A DNA stretch of 7,257 nucleotides from Faecalicoccus sp. Lineage in GTDB: Bacteria; Bacillota_I; Bacilli_A; Erysipelotrichales; Erysipelotrichaceae. The notes beneath the pieces were generated by a model. The model searched no databases, had not been told where the DNA came from, and saw only the letters and a list, made by a program, of their open reading frames with translations. The position numbers and the translations under genes were made by a program. Below, in pieces: positions 1 through 5,670 of this stretch. Location: NCBI GenBank assembly GCA_017941505.1, contig JAGAWH010000055.1, positions 1 through 7,257 on the forward strand. The letters are read 5' to 3'. Every line of letters begins with the position of its first letter. The stretch's first letter is position 1.

Positions 1-1196
1 CCTATAAAAGGCCATATCACAAAACATAAGACAATCATCATTTTATAAATCCAATGGACATTTTTAAGAAGAATATACAATGTCATACATCCAAGGCAGA
101 TATAAATGAGTCCTGCATAATAGTAGATTGTATATTTTGGAATAAGAGACAATAGAACATTAAAAAAACTCAGGATATCAAGTGATAGAAACACACCGAT
201 AAATGCACCCGCAAACAAATATCCCGATGCCTTTCTAAGGAAAGAAAACAGAAATAGAGAGATAACTTCTACCTGTCCGAAATACAAAAACTCCATCATG
301 ATCAACAACATTTTTGTAACGATCCACCTTTGTTTCTGAGAGTGGATGAAATGATGAACGAATTGAAAAATTTGCGGAAACACAAAGGAAAAATCAGCGG
401 TATGACTGGGAAATAATAAAATAAAAAGAAACATAGAAAACGCAAATCGGGCATTATAATCATCGAATAAACATTTTGCCATGCGATTTAAAAGCAAACG
501 GTATAATGAAATTGTAAATACCAGATGATATCCATACAAAAATATGAAGACAAATAAAATCAAATTGGTATGTTTTTTATCAAATATATTATTCAATAAC
601 CTCTCTAACATAGAAATAAATGCCACAAACGGCAATGACAGCCTTCGAAAGATATCCGGCATGGTATCGGTATAAATCCCAAAAAAGATACCTTTATAGA
701 AATCGGATAAAGGATGATTTTTCACTTTTGAATAGAGTATGGAACGAGTTGTCCAGCCTTTTTCTTTTAATCCTTCATCATTCCCGTACACTTGAAAACA
801 AATTCCCTGTTTTTCCATATAATCTGAAAAAGAAAACTGTCCGATATTGCGGATGGAATCAATTTCTTGAAAGGAATCCAGATAATATTCATCATCAAAA
901 TTTGGATCGGTAAGTCCATATACAAGTACTTTATACTCACCGTTTTTTGCCAGGCAGTAATTCTCTTTTACAGAATAAATATGATAAATCCCATTGACCG
1001 GTTTGGAAATTTTACCCGGCATTAGAAAAAAGGAAACGATGATACAAAAAATCCATAGAAAAAGGATACGGTAATTTTCTAATTTACGGAAAAGATAATA
1101 TCCATACAAGAAGGCAATAATACTGATCCATACGATATTTTTTACCACCGTTAAAAGGAAAAAACCTATAGCCAGTAAAAAGAAAGAAGTACTCAT
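1..1196 (-). CDS. comEC: ComEC/Rec2 DNA-uptake channel, N-terminal 398 residues (runs off left edge)
   Basis: ComEC forms the membrane channel that carries single-stranded DNA into the cell during natural transformation. I read 398 uninterrupted codons from ATG 1196 to the window edge. Helices lie at about residues 4-36 and 43-60. A small extracellular OB-fold-like loop (about 60-140, DUF4131 type) follows, with the family signature FSFSDYMEKQGI at 121-132 and cysteines C81 and C133 bracketing it. Multiple hydrophobic helices from about 211 onward fit the competence domain. The usual AISGLH-like segment appears degraded here to FISMLE (193-198). The C-terminal metallo-beta-lactamase-like domain, if present, lies outside the window. 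The start overlaps the comEA stop as ATGA (1193-1196), implying translational coupling; an AAGGA about 12 nt upstream is a weak ribosome site. Identity rests on the OB-loop motif, topology and comEA adjacency. comEB, found between these genes in Bacillus, is absent. Confidence 0.85.
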   Translation of the reverse strand, partial: MSTSFFLLAIGFFLLTVVKNIVWISIIAFLYGYYLFRKLENYRILFLWIFCIIVSFFLMPGKISKPVNGIYHIYSVKENYCLAKNGEYKVLVYGLTDPNFDDEYYLDSFQEIDSIRNIGQFSFSDYMEKQGICFQVYGNDEGLKEKGWTTRSILYSKVKNHPLSDFYKGIFFGIYTDTMPDIFRRLSLPFVAFISMLERLLNNIFDKKHTNLILFVFIFLYGYHLVFTISLYRLLLNRMAKCLFDDYNARFAFSMFLFILLFPSHTADFSFVFPQIFQFVHHFIHSQKQRWIVTKMLLIMMEFLYFGQVEVISLFLFSFLRKASGYLFAGAFIGVFLSLDILSFFNVLLSLIPKYTIYYYAGLIYICLGCMTLYILLKNVHWIYKMMIVLCFVIWPFI

Positions 1197-1675
1197 AGAC
1201 AGATCAAATCCTTGATCTTTTCAAACATCTTATCCCCTATTCCCTTTACATCTTTGATTTGTTCTATTGTAGAAAACGGTGTAACTGATCTGTAATCAAT
1301 TATTCTCTGGGCAATGGAAGGACCGATACCGGGAAGTGTATCCAGTTCCTGCAAAGTTGCTGTGTTAATCGAGATTCTTTCAATTCCTTCTTCGTTCTTT
1401 TTAGGAATCACTACCACAGAATCGGGCTCGGGCTGCATGACAAGCGAGATCGCATCCACATCCGCCTCTTCTGTAAGGCCGCCGGCCGCATCAATACAGT
1501 CTTCAACCGTCCCTTCCCATTTCAAAGCGTAAATACCCGGGTCATTGACTTCCCCTTTCACTTCAATCTGTTTGATCATCGGTCTGATTCTTTCAAGAGA
1601 TACCGGCTGATAGCGTCCGTAAAAAGCCAGTCCCAATAATAAGAACATACATATAGATATCAATATTTTTTTCAT
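1193..1675 (-). CDS. comEA: ComEA, membrane-anchored competence DNA receptor
   Basis: ComEA binds double-stranded DNA at the cell surface and hands it to ComEC during transformation. The 160-residue protein has a short basic start and one N-terminal anchor helix (about residues 4-19), so the rest lies outside the membrane. A SLBB-type beta-grasp domain covers about 36-92 (IEVKGEVNDPGIY at 37-49, then an AAGGL motif). A paired helix-hairpin-helix DNA-binding domain covers 101-160, with INTAT at 103-107, LPGIGPSIAQRII at 114-126 and a second hairpin VKGIGDKM at 143-150. Length and domain order are typical for Bacillota ComEA. The start at 1675 is the only nearby in-frame start; it has only a loose GGTGATGG upstream. 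No convincing sigma-A promoter is visible, which would fit expression limited to competence, though that is inference. It is co-transcribed with comEC. Confidence 0.95.
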   Translation of the reverse strand: MKKILISICMFLLLGLAFYGRYQPVSLERIRPMIKQIEVKGEVNDPGIYALKWEGTVEDCIDAAGGLTEEADVDAISLVMQPEPDSVVVIPKKNEEGIERISINTATLQELDTLPGIGPSIAQRIIDYRSVTPFSTIEQIKDVKGIGDKMFEKIKDLICL

Positions 1676-1725
1676 ACCATCACCAATATCTAATACGTCA
1701 AAATATAAATTTAATCGAAAACTTA

Positions 1726-1754
1726 TTTAGAATGGGATGAACAATTGATAAAAT
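1726..1754 (+). promoter_or_regulatory. Candidate sigma-A promoter of the macro-domain gene
   Basis: A -35-like TTTAGA (1726-1731) and a -10-like TAAAAT (1749-1754) are separated by 17 bp. Each is a partial match to consensus (4/6 and 5/6). It lies in the spacer divergent from comEA, and would start transcription only a few bases before the ribosome binding site. Confidence 0.4.
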
Positions 1755-1764
1755 AGAATCAAAT

Positions 1765-1771
1765 AAGGAGG
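1765..1771 (+). promoter_or_regulatory. Strong ribosome binding site of the macro-domain gene
   Basis: AAGGAGG sits 7 nt before ATG 1779. It is a perfect Shine-Dalgarno match and fixes the start of the gene. Confidence 0.85.
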
Positions 1772-1778
1772 AATTCTT

Positions 1779-2360
1779 ATGAGTACAATAGAAATTCAGA
1801 AAACCAGTATTACCGATTGTAAGACAGATGTTGTGGTAAATGCAGCCAATGAAAAACTGCTTCACGGAAGCGGTGTATGCGGTTATATATTTGCGGCAGC
1901 CGGACCGGAAAAACTGCAGGCAGCCTGTAACAAGATCGGACATTGCGATACCGGAAATGCCGTTATCACACCGGGATTTAATCTTTCGAAGTTTATCGTT
2001 CATGCGGTCGGTCCGATTTGGAACGGAGGAAAAAGCGGTGAACCGAAACATTTATATAACTGCTACAAATCATCTCTGGATCTGGCTAAGAAAAATGGAT
2101 GTCACTCCATTTCGTTTCCTTTGATTTCATCCGGTATTTTTGGATACCCGGTTGATAATGCCTGGAAAGAAGCGATAAAAAGCGTAAAAGACTGGCTGGA
2201 TGAAAATCCGGACTATGATATGAAGGTCGTATTTGCGATTCTGTCGGATCAAATATTGGAAAAAGGATGCAGGGAAGCACAGACAAATGCCGGAAAGTAT
2301 TACCGGGCCCAATTGACAAGATCCGACTCTATAAAAAAAGGAAGATCCGGCAAATTCTAA
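1779..2360 (+). CDS. Macro-domain protein (ADP-ribose / O-acetyl-ADP-ribose hydrolase family)
   Basis: Macro domains bind ADP-ribose, and MacroD/YmdB-type members hydrolyse O-acetyl-ADP-ribose or remove mono-ADP-ribose from proteins. The single cytoplasmic domain fills about residues 3-175 of 193. Visible motifs are NAAN (21-24), a glycine-rich loop GSGVCGYIFAAAG (30-42), GHCDTGNAVIT (54-64), HAVGPIW (75-81) and the phosphate-loop segment SFPLISSGIFGYP (112-124). In E. coli YmdB and human MacroD the second motif carries an aspartate (GGGGVDGAI) implicated in catalysis; here that position is Cys34 and the following histidine is Phe38. The asparagine corresponding to YmdB Asn25 is kept (Asn24). 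Activity is therefore uncertain: it could be a hydrolase using another mechanism or a binder. The last ~18 residues are a basic, Ser/Lys/Arg-rich tail. The gene stands alone, divergent from comEA, and ends at its own terminator. No sirtuin or ADP-ribosyltransferase partner is visible. Confidence 0.9.
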   Translation: MSTIEIQKTSITDCKTDVVVNAANEKLLHGSGVCGYIFAAAGPEKLQAACNKIGHCDTGNAVITPGFNLSKFIVHAVGPIWNGGKSGEPKHLYNCYKSSLDLAKKNGCHSISFPLISSGIFGYPVDNAWKEAIKSVKDWLDENPDYDMKVVFAILSDQILEKGCREAQTNAGKYYRAQLTRSDSIKKGRSGKF

Positions 2361-2362
2361 TG

Positions 2363-2393
2363 AAAGATGCCCTGTATACCAGGACATCTTTTT
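2363..2393 (+). terminator. Intrinsic terminator after the macro-domain gene
   Basis: AAAGATG pairs with CATCTTT and, after one C-A mismatch, CCTG pairs with CAGG around a 5-nt loop; a run of five T ends at 2393. It starts 2 nt after the stop codon. The convergent gene's stop (2392-2394) overlaps the T-tract. On the minus strand only three T follow the hairpin, so it should work less well in that direction. Confidence 0.75.
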
Positions 2394-2910
2394 ATAAGGC
2401 TTCCTCATCATAAGTAACTAAGGCTTCAAGCGGAATATGTCTTGTCACAAATCCGCGGATAAAGGATTTATCCTCCGCCGGAAAATACATGCGAAAACGT
2501 TTATATTTCCCTTTCAGTTCAATAAATCGATCACCCATTAAAACCGTTTGTGCTTTATTAAAGTAGAAGTAGGCAGAGGATTTTCCGCTTCCTGACTTTA
2601 CATATTCATCGCTCATTTTATATACTTCCCATGGATCTTTTGCTACATGTAACACAAAGCCAAATATAGATACAAAAATGATAATAAAGATCACATCTGC
2701 CAGTACAACCGGCAATACAGAACTCCAGTCTCTTACCATATAGGAAAACACAAGACCCATTATAAGAATAGATATAGATATCAAAATACAGGCAATGATT
2801 CCTAATTTCATGCTCTTTTTAAAATAGTCATAATCGATGCGGCAGTGCCATGTATACGTACCATCCGCTTCTTTTATGACGCGTTGTTCCAGTGATTCAG
2901 GTGATGTCAT
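2392..2910 (-). CDS. Uncharacterised two-helix membrane protein
   Basis: I do not recognise this family. The 172-residue protein has a hydrophilic N-terminus with a short strand-like stretch (about 11-30, GTYTWHCRIDYDYF), then two hydrophobic helices at about 36-57 and 67-89 separated by a short RDWSS loop. A soluble C-terminal half (about 90-172) is rich in alternating aromatic and basic residues (KGKYKRFRMYFP near 133-144). That half could be a small beta domain of the bacterial PH-like type, but this is only an impression from the residue pattern. Both termini are probably cytoplasmic. The start is supported by AGAAAGGA (2918-2925), 7 nt before the ATG. The upstream zinc-ribbon gene ends in a strong terminator only ~50 bp away, so this gene probably needs its own promoter. 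A weak candidate is TAGTCA (2955-2960) with TACTAT (2932-2937), 17 bp apart. Confidence 0.8.
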   Translation of the reverse strand: MTSPESLEQRVIKEADGTYTWHCRIDYDYFKKSMKLGIIACILISISILIMGLVFSYMVRDWSSVLPVVLADVIFIIIFVSIFGFVLHVAKDPWEVYKMSDEYVKSGSGKSSAYFYFNKAQTVLMGDRFIELKGKYKRFRMYFPAEDKSFIRGFVTRHIPLEALVTYDEEAL

Positions 2911-2961
2911 AAATAGATCCTTTCTGTATTCATAGTAACACTCATAAGTATGACTGACTAT

Positions 2962-2987
2962 AAAAAAGTGATCCGAAGATCACTTTT
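2962..2987 (-). terminator. Strong intrinsic terminator with TTCG loop
   Basis: On the minus strand AAAAGTGATC (2987-2978) pairs perfectly with GATCACTTTT (2973-2964) around a TTCG tetraloop (2977-2974), and the T-run reaches six bases (2967-2962). The TGA stop of the zinc-ribbon gene (2982-2980) lies inside the ascending stem. On the plus strand only four T follow the stem, so termination should be mainly leftward. Confidence 0.92.
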
Positions 2988-3450
2988 CCAAATCGATTTC
3001 AAATTTTTTTCCGCAATTTCTGCAGAATGTATCAAACTGCTTACTCTGTGCCCCGCAATAAGGACATGTTTTATATGCCAGTGTGTGCTCCGGTAATTTT
3101 TCACCGCAGTGCATGCAGAAAACGGCATCAGCGGGTGCAACCTCATGGCATTTCGGACACTCTTTATACTGTCCTAACTGCTTATCGACCACCTTGTCGT
3201 ACATTTTATCCCAGTATTTACTGTTTTCATCAAAATTTTCAAGAGCCGGCTTGTCCCCCGAATGGTCTAAAGGATGCCCATGCACTTCCGTTTCAAATGA
3301 TTTAGAGATGCCTTCGGCGGTATCATCAAATAATTTTGTGAACTCTCTGGTAATTGGATTGCTGTTGACTATTTTCTCTATGCTTTCATCCATGACCTTT
3401 TCAAAAGTGCTCTTTTCTTTTTTATCGAATAAATCATCAAATAAACCCAT
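2980..3450 (-). CDS. Double zinc-ribbon protein of unknown function
   Basis: This 156-residue soluble protein has no signal peptide or membrane helix. Residues 1-95 are acidic, charged and probably helical, beginning MGLFDDLFDKKEK, a start often seen in small Bacillota zinc-ribbon proteins. The C-terminal third carries two treble-cysteine-pair zinc ribbons in tandem: C98-C101 with C112-C115 (CPKC, CMHC) and C129-C132 with C143-C146 (CPYC, CRNC). Such ribbons usually mediate protein contacts rather than catalysis; no enzymatic motif is visible. The start is supported by AGTGAGGT (3457-3464), 6 nt before ATG 3450. It lies between the greA terminator and its own terminator, so it is probably a single-gene unit, although I could not find a clear promoter in the ~60-bp gap. 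The two-helix membrane protein gene follows in the same orientation and may be a functional neighbour. Confidence 0.85.
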   Translation of the reverse strand: MGLFDDLFDKKEKSTFEKVMDESIEKIVNSNPITREFTKLFDDTAEGISKSFETEVHGHPLDHSGDKPALENFDENSKYWDKMYDKVVDKQLGQYKECPKCHEVAPADAVFCMHCGEKLPEHTLAYKTCPYCGAQSKQFDTFCRNCGKKFEIDLEK

Positions 3451-3473
3451 CGTTTTACCTCACTTTAAATTTG

Positions 3474-3504
3474 AAAAAAGAGAATGATAAAAACCATTCT
3501 CTTT
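3474..3504 (-). terminator. Intrinsic terminator of greA
   Basis: AAAGAGAATG (3504-3495) pairs perfectly with CATTCTCTTT (3486-3477) around an 8-nt loop, and T-rich sequence continues to 3474. It lies 9 nt after the greA stop and marks the 3' end of the alaS-to-greA cluster. Confidence 0.9.
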
Positions 3505-3513
3505 AACTCATTA

Positions 3514-4008
3514 CTAATTTAAGTCGTCTTTGTTTGCCTGGATGGCATCAATACGAACCTTATAAGGATGCTCAATATGTGTAACTTCTACAACATCCCC
3601 AACACGATGACCGATGATAACACGGGCAAGCGGTGTGATATTGGAAATCTTTCCCTGTAATGGATTGGCTTCAACGGAACCCACAATGGAGAAACGTAAT
3701 TCCTGATCATCCTCAAAGTCATATAGAACAACAGTAGAACCTAATTCCACAACATCGGATTTAGAGCTTTCCTGGATAATAATCGCATGTTTGATCAAAT
3801 CATCTAAGGTTTGAATACGAGCTTCAACCTGAGCCTGATGATCACGTGCTGCATCATAGTCCGCGTTTTCGGACAAGTCACCTTGAGCACGGGCTTCCTG
3901 TAACTCAATAACAACCTGTTCACGAACAACATGGATCAAATTATCTCTTTCTGCAACTAATTTATCGTAACCCTGCTGGGTCATTTCATATTTTTTTGTA
4001 TCTGCCAT
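3514..4008 (-). CDS. greA: Transcription elongation factor GreA
   Basis: GreA enters the secondary channel of backtracked RNA polymerase and stimulates cleavage of the nascent RNA 3' end so that elongation can resume. The protein is 164 residues, close to the usual ~158. An N-terminal antiparallel coiled coil (about 8-80) carries the tip signature ARAQGDLSENADYDAAR (39-55), including the acidic pair D44 and E47 that coordinates catalytic Mg in the RNA polymerase active site. The C-terminal FKBP-like domain (about 84-160) shows ANPLQGKISNITPLA (114-128) and GHRVGDVVEV (133-142). The start is fixed by AAAAAGGAG (4016-4024), 7 nt before ATG 4008. mltG lies 57 bp upstream with no terminator between, but an extended -10 promoter in the gap gives greA independent expression. 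In Bacillus subtilis other genes separate mltG (yrrL) from greA; here they are adjacent. Confidence 0.97.
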   Translation of the reverse strand: MADTKKYEMTQQGYDKLVAERDNLIHVVREQVVIELQEARAQGDLSENADYDAARDHQAQVEARIQTLDDLIKHAIIIQESSKSDVVELGSTVVLYDFEDDQELRFSIVGSVEANPLQGKISNITPLARVIIGHRVGDVVEVTHIEHPYKVRIDAIQANKDDLN

Positions 4009-4033
4009 GAAAACACTCCTTTTTGCATTCGCA

Positions 4034-4061
4034 ATTATAACATGAAAAACAAATTATTCAA
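4034..4061 (-). promoter_or_regulatory. Extended -10 promoter driving greA
   Basis: On the minus strand TTGAAT (4061-4056, four of six consensus bases) is followed after 16 bp by a perfect TATAAT (4039-4034), preceded by TGT to give the extended -10 form TGnTATAAT. Initiation would fall near 4027, just ahead of the greA ribosome binding site. Transcripts from mltG should also read through. Confidence 0.75.
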
Positions 4062-4065
4062 TCAT

Positions 4066-5325
4066 TTATTCTTCAGTTGTTTCTTCCTGTGGCACCTCTT
4101 CCGAAGGTGCTTCTGTTGTGGAACCATCATCCATCACAAGACCGAGTTCGGCCATCATTGCCTGATGTTCTTCATAAGTCTTGGAATAATGAACTAAGCC
4201 ATCCTTGCGGTTGTAAATATCAGCTACGAAGAATAAGTATTCATTGTTGTCAGGCTGCAATACCGCCACAAGTGCATCTTCACCCGGATTCAAAATCGGT
4301 CCGATCGGTAATCCGGTGTGCATATAGGTGTTATATGGTGAGTCGATTTCCGCATTGGTTTCACAATCTTCCGGATCATCAAATTCATCATATAATGCGT
4401 AACATACCGTTACACTGGATTGTAACATCATATCCTGGTTTAAACGGTTATAGAATACACCGGCAATTTTACGCATGTCGGTATAGTTACCTGCCTCAAA
4501 TTGAACAACACTGGCAAGCGTAACAAGTTCATGAACCGTATATTGCGATTTATCAAAATAATCCTGATATTCCTGATAAACGTTATTAAACTGCGTTAAG
4601 AATGTTCTTGTGATCTCATCAATCGATGCATTGGTGTAGAACTGATATGTTTCCGGGAATAAGTATCCTTCTAACTTCACATGGTATTGATCATTGTTCA
4701 AATCATCCGGATTGATAAATGAGTATGTCTGTGAAAGTTCTTTAATATATTCCGGATCATTCCATAATTCAATGAACTCTTCAGCCTTATATGGGAAGTT
4801 TTCTGCCAGAATTTCCGCTGTTTCCTTCGCCCATTTTCCTTCCGGGAAGGTTATAACGATGGTATCGATAATCGCATTATTCTGGTTTCCTATATAAGCT
4901 AACACCTGCTGCGTGGTCATACCGTTGTTTAATTCAAAGGTACCTGCATAGTATTGGCCGCTTCCAAAGAATTTTGTATACAGCTTCGCGGTATTGGCAT
5001 CTTTGATTAAGCCTTTCTTTTGCAGCATCGCAAGAACAGAATCATAAGATTGACCGGATTCAATTTCAATGGTCACAACTTTTGTTCCATCTCCTACCGG
5101 TTCTAAATCTGTCTTGTATTTATACAATCCAAACAAAACACCGCCTACAAGCAGAATCGGAATCAAAGCCACCACAAATCTCAAAAATGGATTCGATTTT
5201 TTCTGCTGCTGTTTTTTCTTTGGAACTGTACGCGTTTTTCTTCTTCTTTTCTCAACAGGACGAAGAACGATCTGACTGGTATCAATGGTCTGATCATATA
5301 CCGGTGCAGCCGGTGCTACAGCCAT
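4066..5325 (-). CDS. mltG: Endolytic transglycosylase MltG (YceG-like), from first intact start after an in-frame stop
   Basis: MltG cuts nascent peptidoglycan strands next to the membrane and is thought to set glycan chain length. In this 419-residue reading a basic tail (1-46, with RRRK and KKK clusters) precedes one helix (about 47-68), then the extracellular part: a LysM-like region (about 80-150) and the YceG catalytic domain. Visible hallmarks are EGYLFPETYQF (219-229), LASVVQFEAG (270-279) with Glu277 at the place of catalytic Glu218 of E. coli, FYNRL (291-295), SPYNTYMHTGLPIGPILNPG (329-348) and YLFFVAD (363-369). The last ~20 residues are acidic and Thr/Glu-rich. The E. coli EKE motif reads QFE, but the catalytic second glutamate is kept. 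ATG 5325 has no Shine-Dalgarno sequence. The natural start is almost certainly 5670, where the frame continues with a long basic tail, but TAA at 5575-5577 interrupts it. Whether full-length MltG is made is uncertain. Confidence 0.88.
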   Translation of the reverse strand: MAVAPAAPVYDQTIDTSQIVLRPVEKRRRKTRTVPKKKQQQKKSNPFLRFVVALIPILLVGGVLFGLYKYKTDLEPVGDGTKVVTIEIESGQSYDSVLAMLQKKGLIKDANTAKLYTKFFGSGQYYAGTFELNNGMTTQQVLAYIGNQNNAIIDTIVITFPEGKWAKETAEILAENFPYKAEEFIELWNDPEYIKELSQTYSFINPDDLNNDQYHVKLEGYLFPETYQFYTNASIDEITRTFLTQFNNVYQEYQDYFDKSQYTVHELVTLASVVQFEAGNYTDMRKIAGVFYNRLNQDMMLQSSVTVCYALYDEFDDPEDCETNAEIDSPYNTYMHTGLPIGPILNPGEDALVAVLQPDNNEYLFFVADIYNRKDGLVHYSKTYEEHQAMMAELGLVMDDGSTTEAPSEEVPQEETTEE

Positions 5326-5670
5326 TTGTCTTGGTGCTGTATTTTGCGGACGTCTTTGTGCCGTATTCGATGGCCGTCTTCTCTTAGTTGAAGATCTTGA
5401 TTGAGAAGCCGGACGCTTTCTTTTTACAGATTGACTCTGACTTGATTCCGGACGTCTTTTTTTAGCACTGCTCGAACCGGAAGGACGTCTTTTTCGCTGC
5501 TGGTTGACCTGAGCGCGTCTTGTTTCTAAAGAATCCGGACGCTGCGCAGCCGGTCTTTTTCTTTTCTTCGCTGTTTATGTATTCGCCGAGGAAGCAGGCC
5601 TTCTCTTCTTTTGTGCTGTCTGCTGGGAGGATGGCCGCTTTTTTCTTGGCTGGGCTGTATTACTCGGCAT
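5326..5670 (-). pseudogene. Disrupted 5' end of mltG: basic tail interrupted by TAA
   Basis: This stretch is in frame with mltG and encodes its N-terminal cytoplasmic extension. Translation would start at ATG 5670, 9 nt after AGGAG (5680-5684) and overlapping the last 11 nt of the DUF1292 gene; ATG 5679 is also in frame but directly abuts the AGGAG. After 31 codons the frame meets TAA (5577-5575), then continues open for 83 codons into ATG 5325 with no ATG, GTG or TTG between. Residue composition is the same on both sides of the stop (Lys, Arg, Pro, Ser, Gln, Thr, Ala), so no frameshift is needed: one base change (for example CAA to TAA, C to T on the minus strand) explains it. Without the stop the protein would be 534 residues with a cytoplasmic tail of about 160. 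Long disordered cytoplasmic tails are known in streptococcal MltG. A strain mutation and a sequence error cannot be told apart here. Confidence 0.8.
5347..5643 (-). repeat. Degenerate basic-proline repeats in the MltG tail
   Basis: Counting residues from ATG 5670, clusters of 2-5 Lys/Arg followed by Pro occur at 10-13, 21-25, 35-40, 59-63, 70-74, 83-87, 96-100 and 106-108. The proline spacing is mostly 11-15 residues, with linkers of Ser, Gln, Thr and Ala. At DNA level each unit shows a CGT-CCG-like core after an A-rich AAAAGA stretch (minus strand). Units are imperfect, so this is an old or selected repeat rather than a recent tandem expansion. Confidence 0.75.

Noticed and set aside
620..913. 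Plus-strand open frame of 97 codons inside comEC
   Set aside because: It is antisense to a continuous 398-codon ComEC frame with clear family motifs, has no ribosome binding site, and its residue mix shows no domain.
1676..1778. Competence-specific promoter or shared operator between comEA and the macro-domain gene
   Set aside because: No inverted repeat or recognisable competence box is visible, and the best minus-strand -10-like sequence has no acceptable -35.
3083..3487. Plus-strand open frame of 134 codons opposite the zinc-ribbon gene
   Set aside because: It is the complement of a gene with eight spaced cysteines and its own ribosome site and terminator; the opposite frame crosses the greA terminator region and looks like a shadow.
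4494..4502. Loss of the MltG catalytic glutamate
   Set aside because: The first Glu of EKE is replaced by Gln, but counting along E. coli MltG places Glu218 at the second Glu, which is kept here as Glu277.
5347..5643. CRISPR array or DNA-level tandem repeat
   Set aside because: The repeats are degenerate, have no constant spacer length, and are explained by recurring Lys/Arg-Pro codons in one reading frame.
5326..5670. A separate small basic gene upstream of mltG
   Set aside because: The stretch is in the same frame as mltG with uniform composition and no stop between 5574 and the catalytic domain, so it is better read as the mltG tail than as its own gene.
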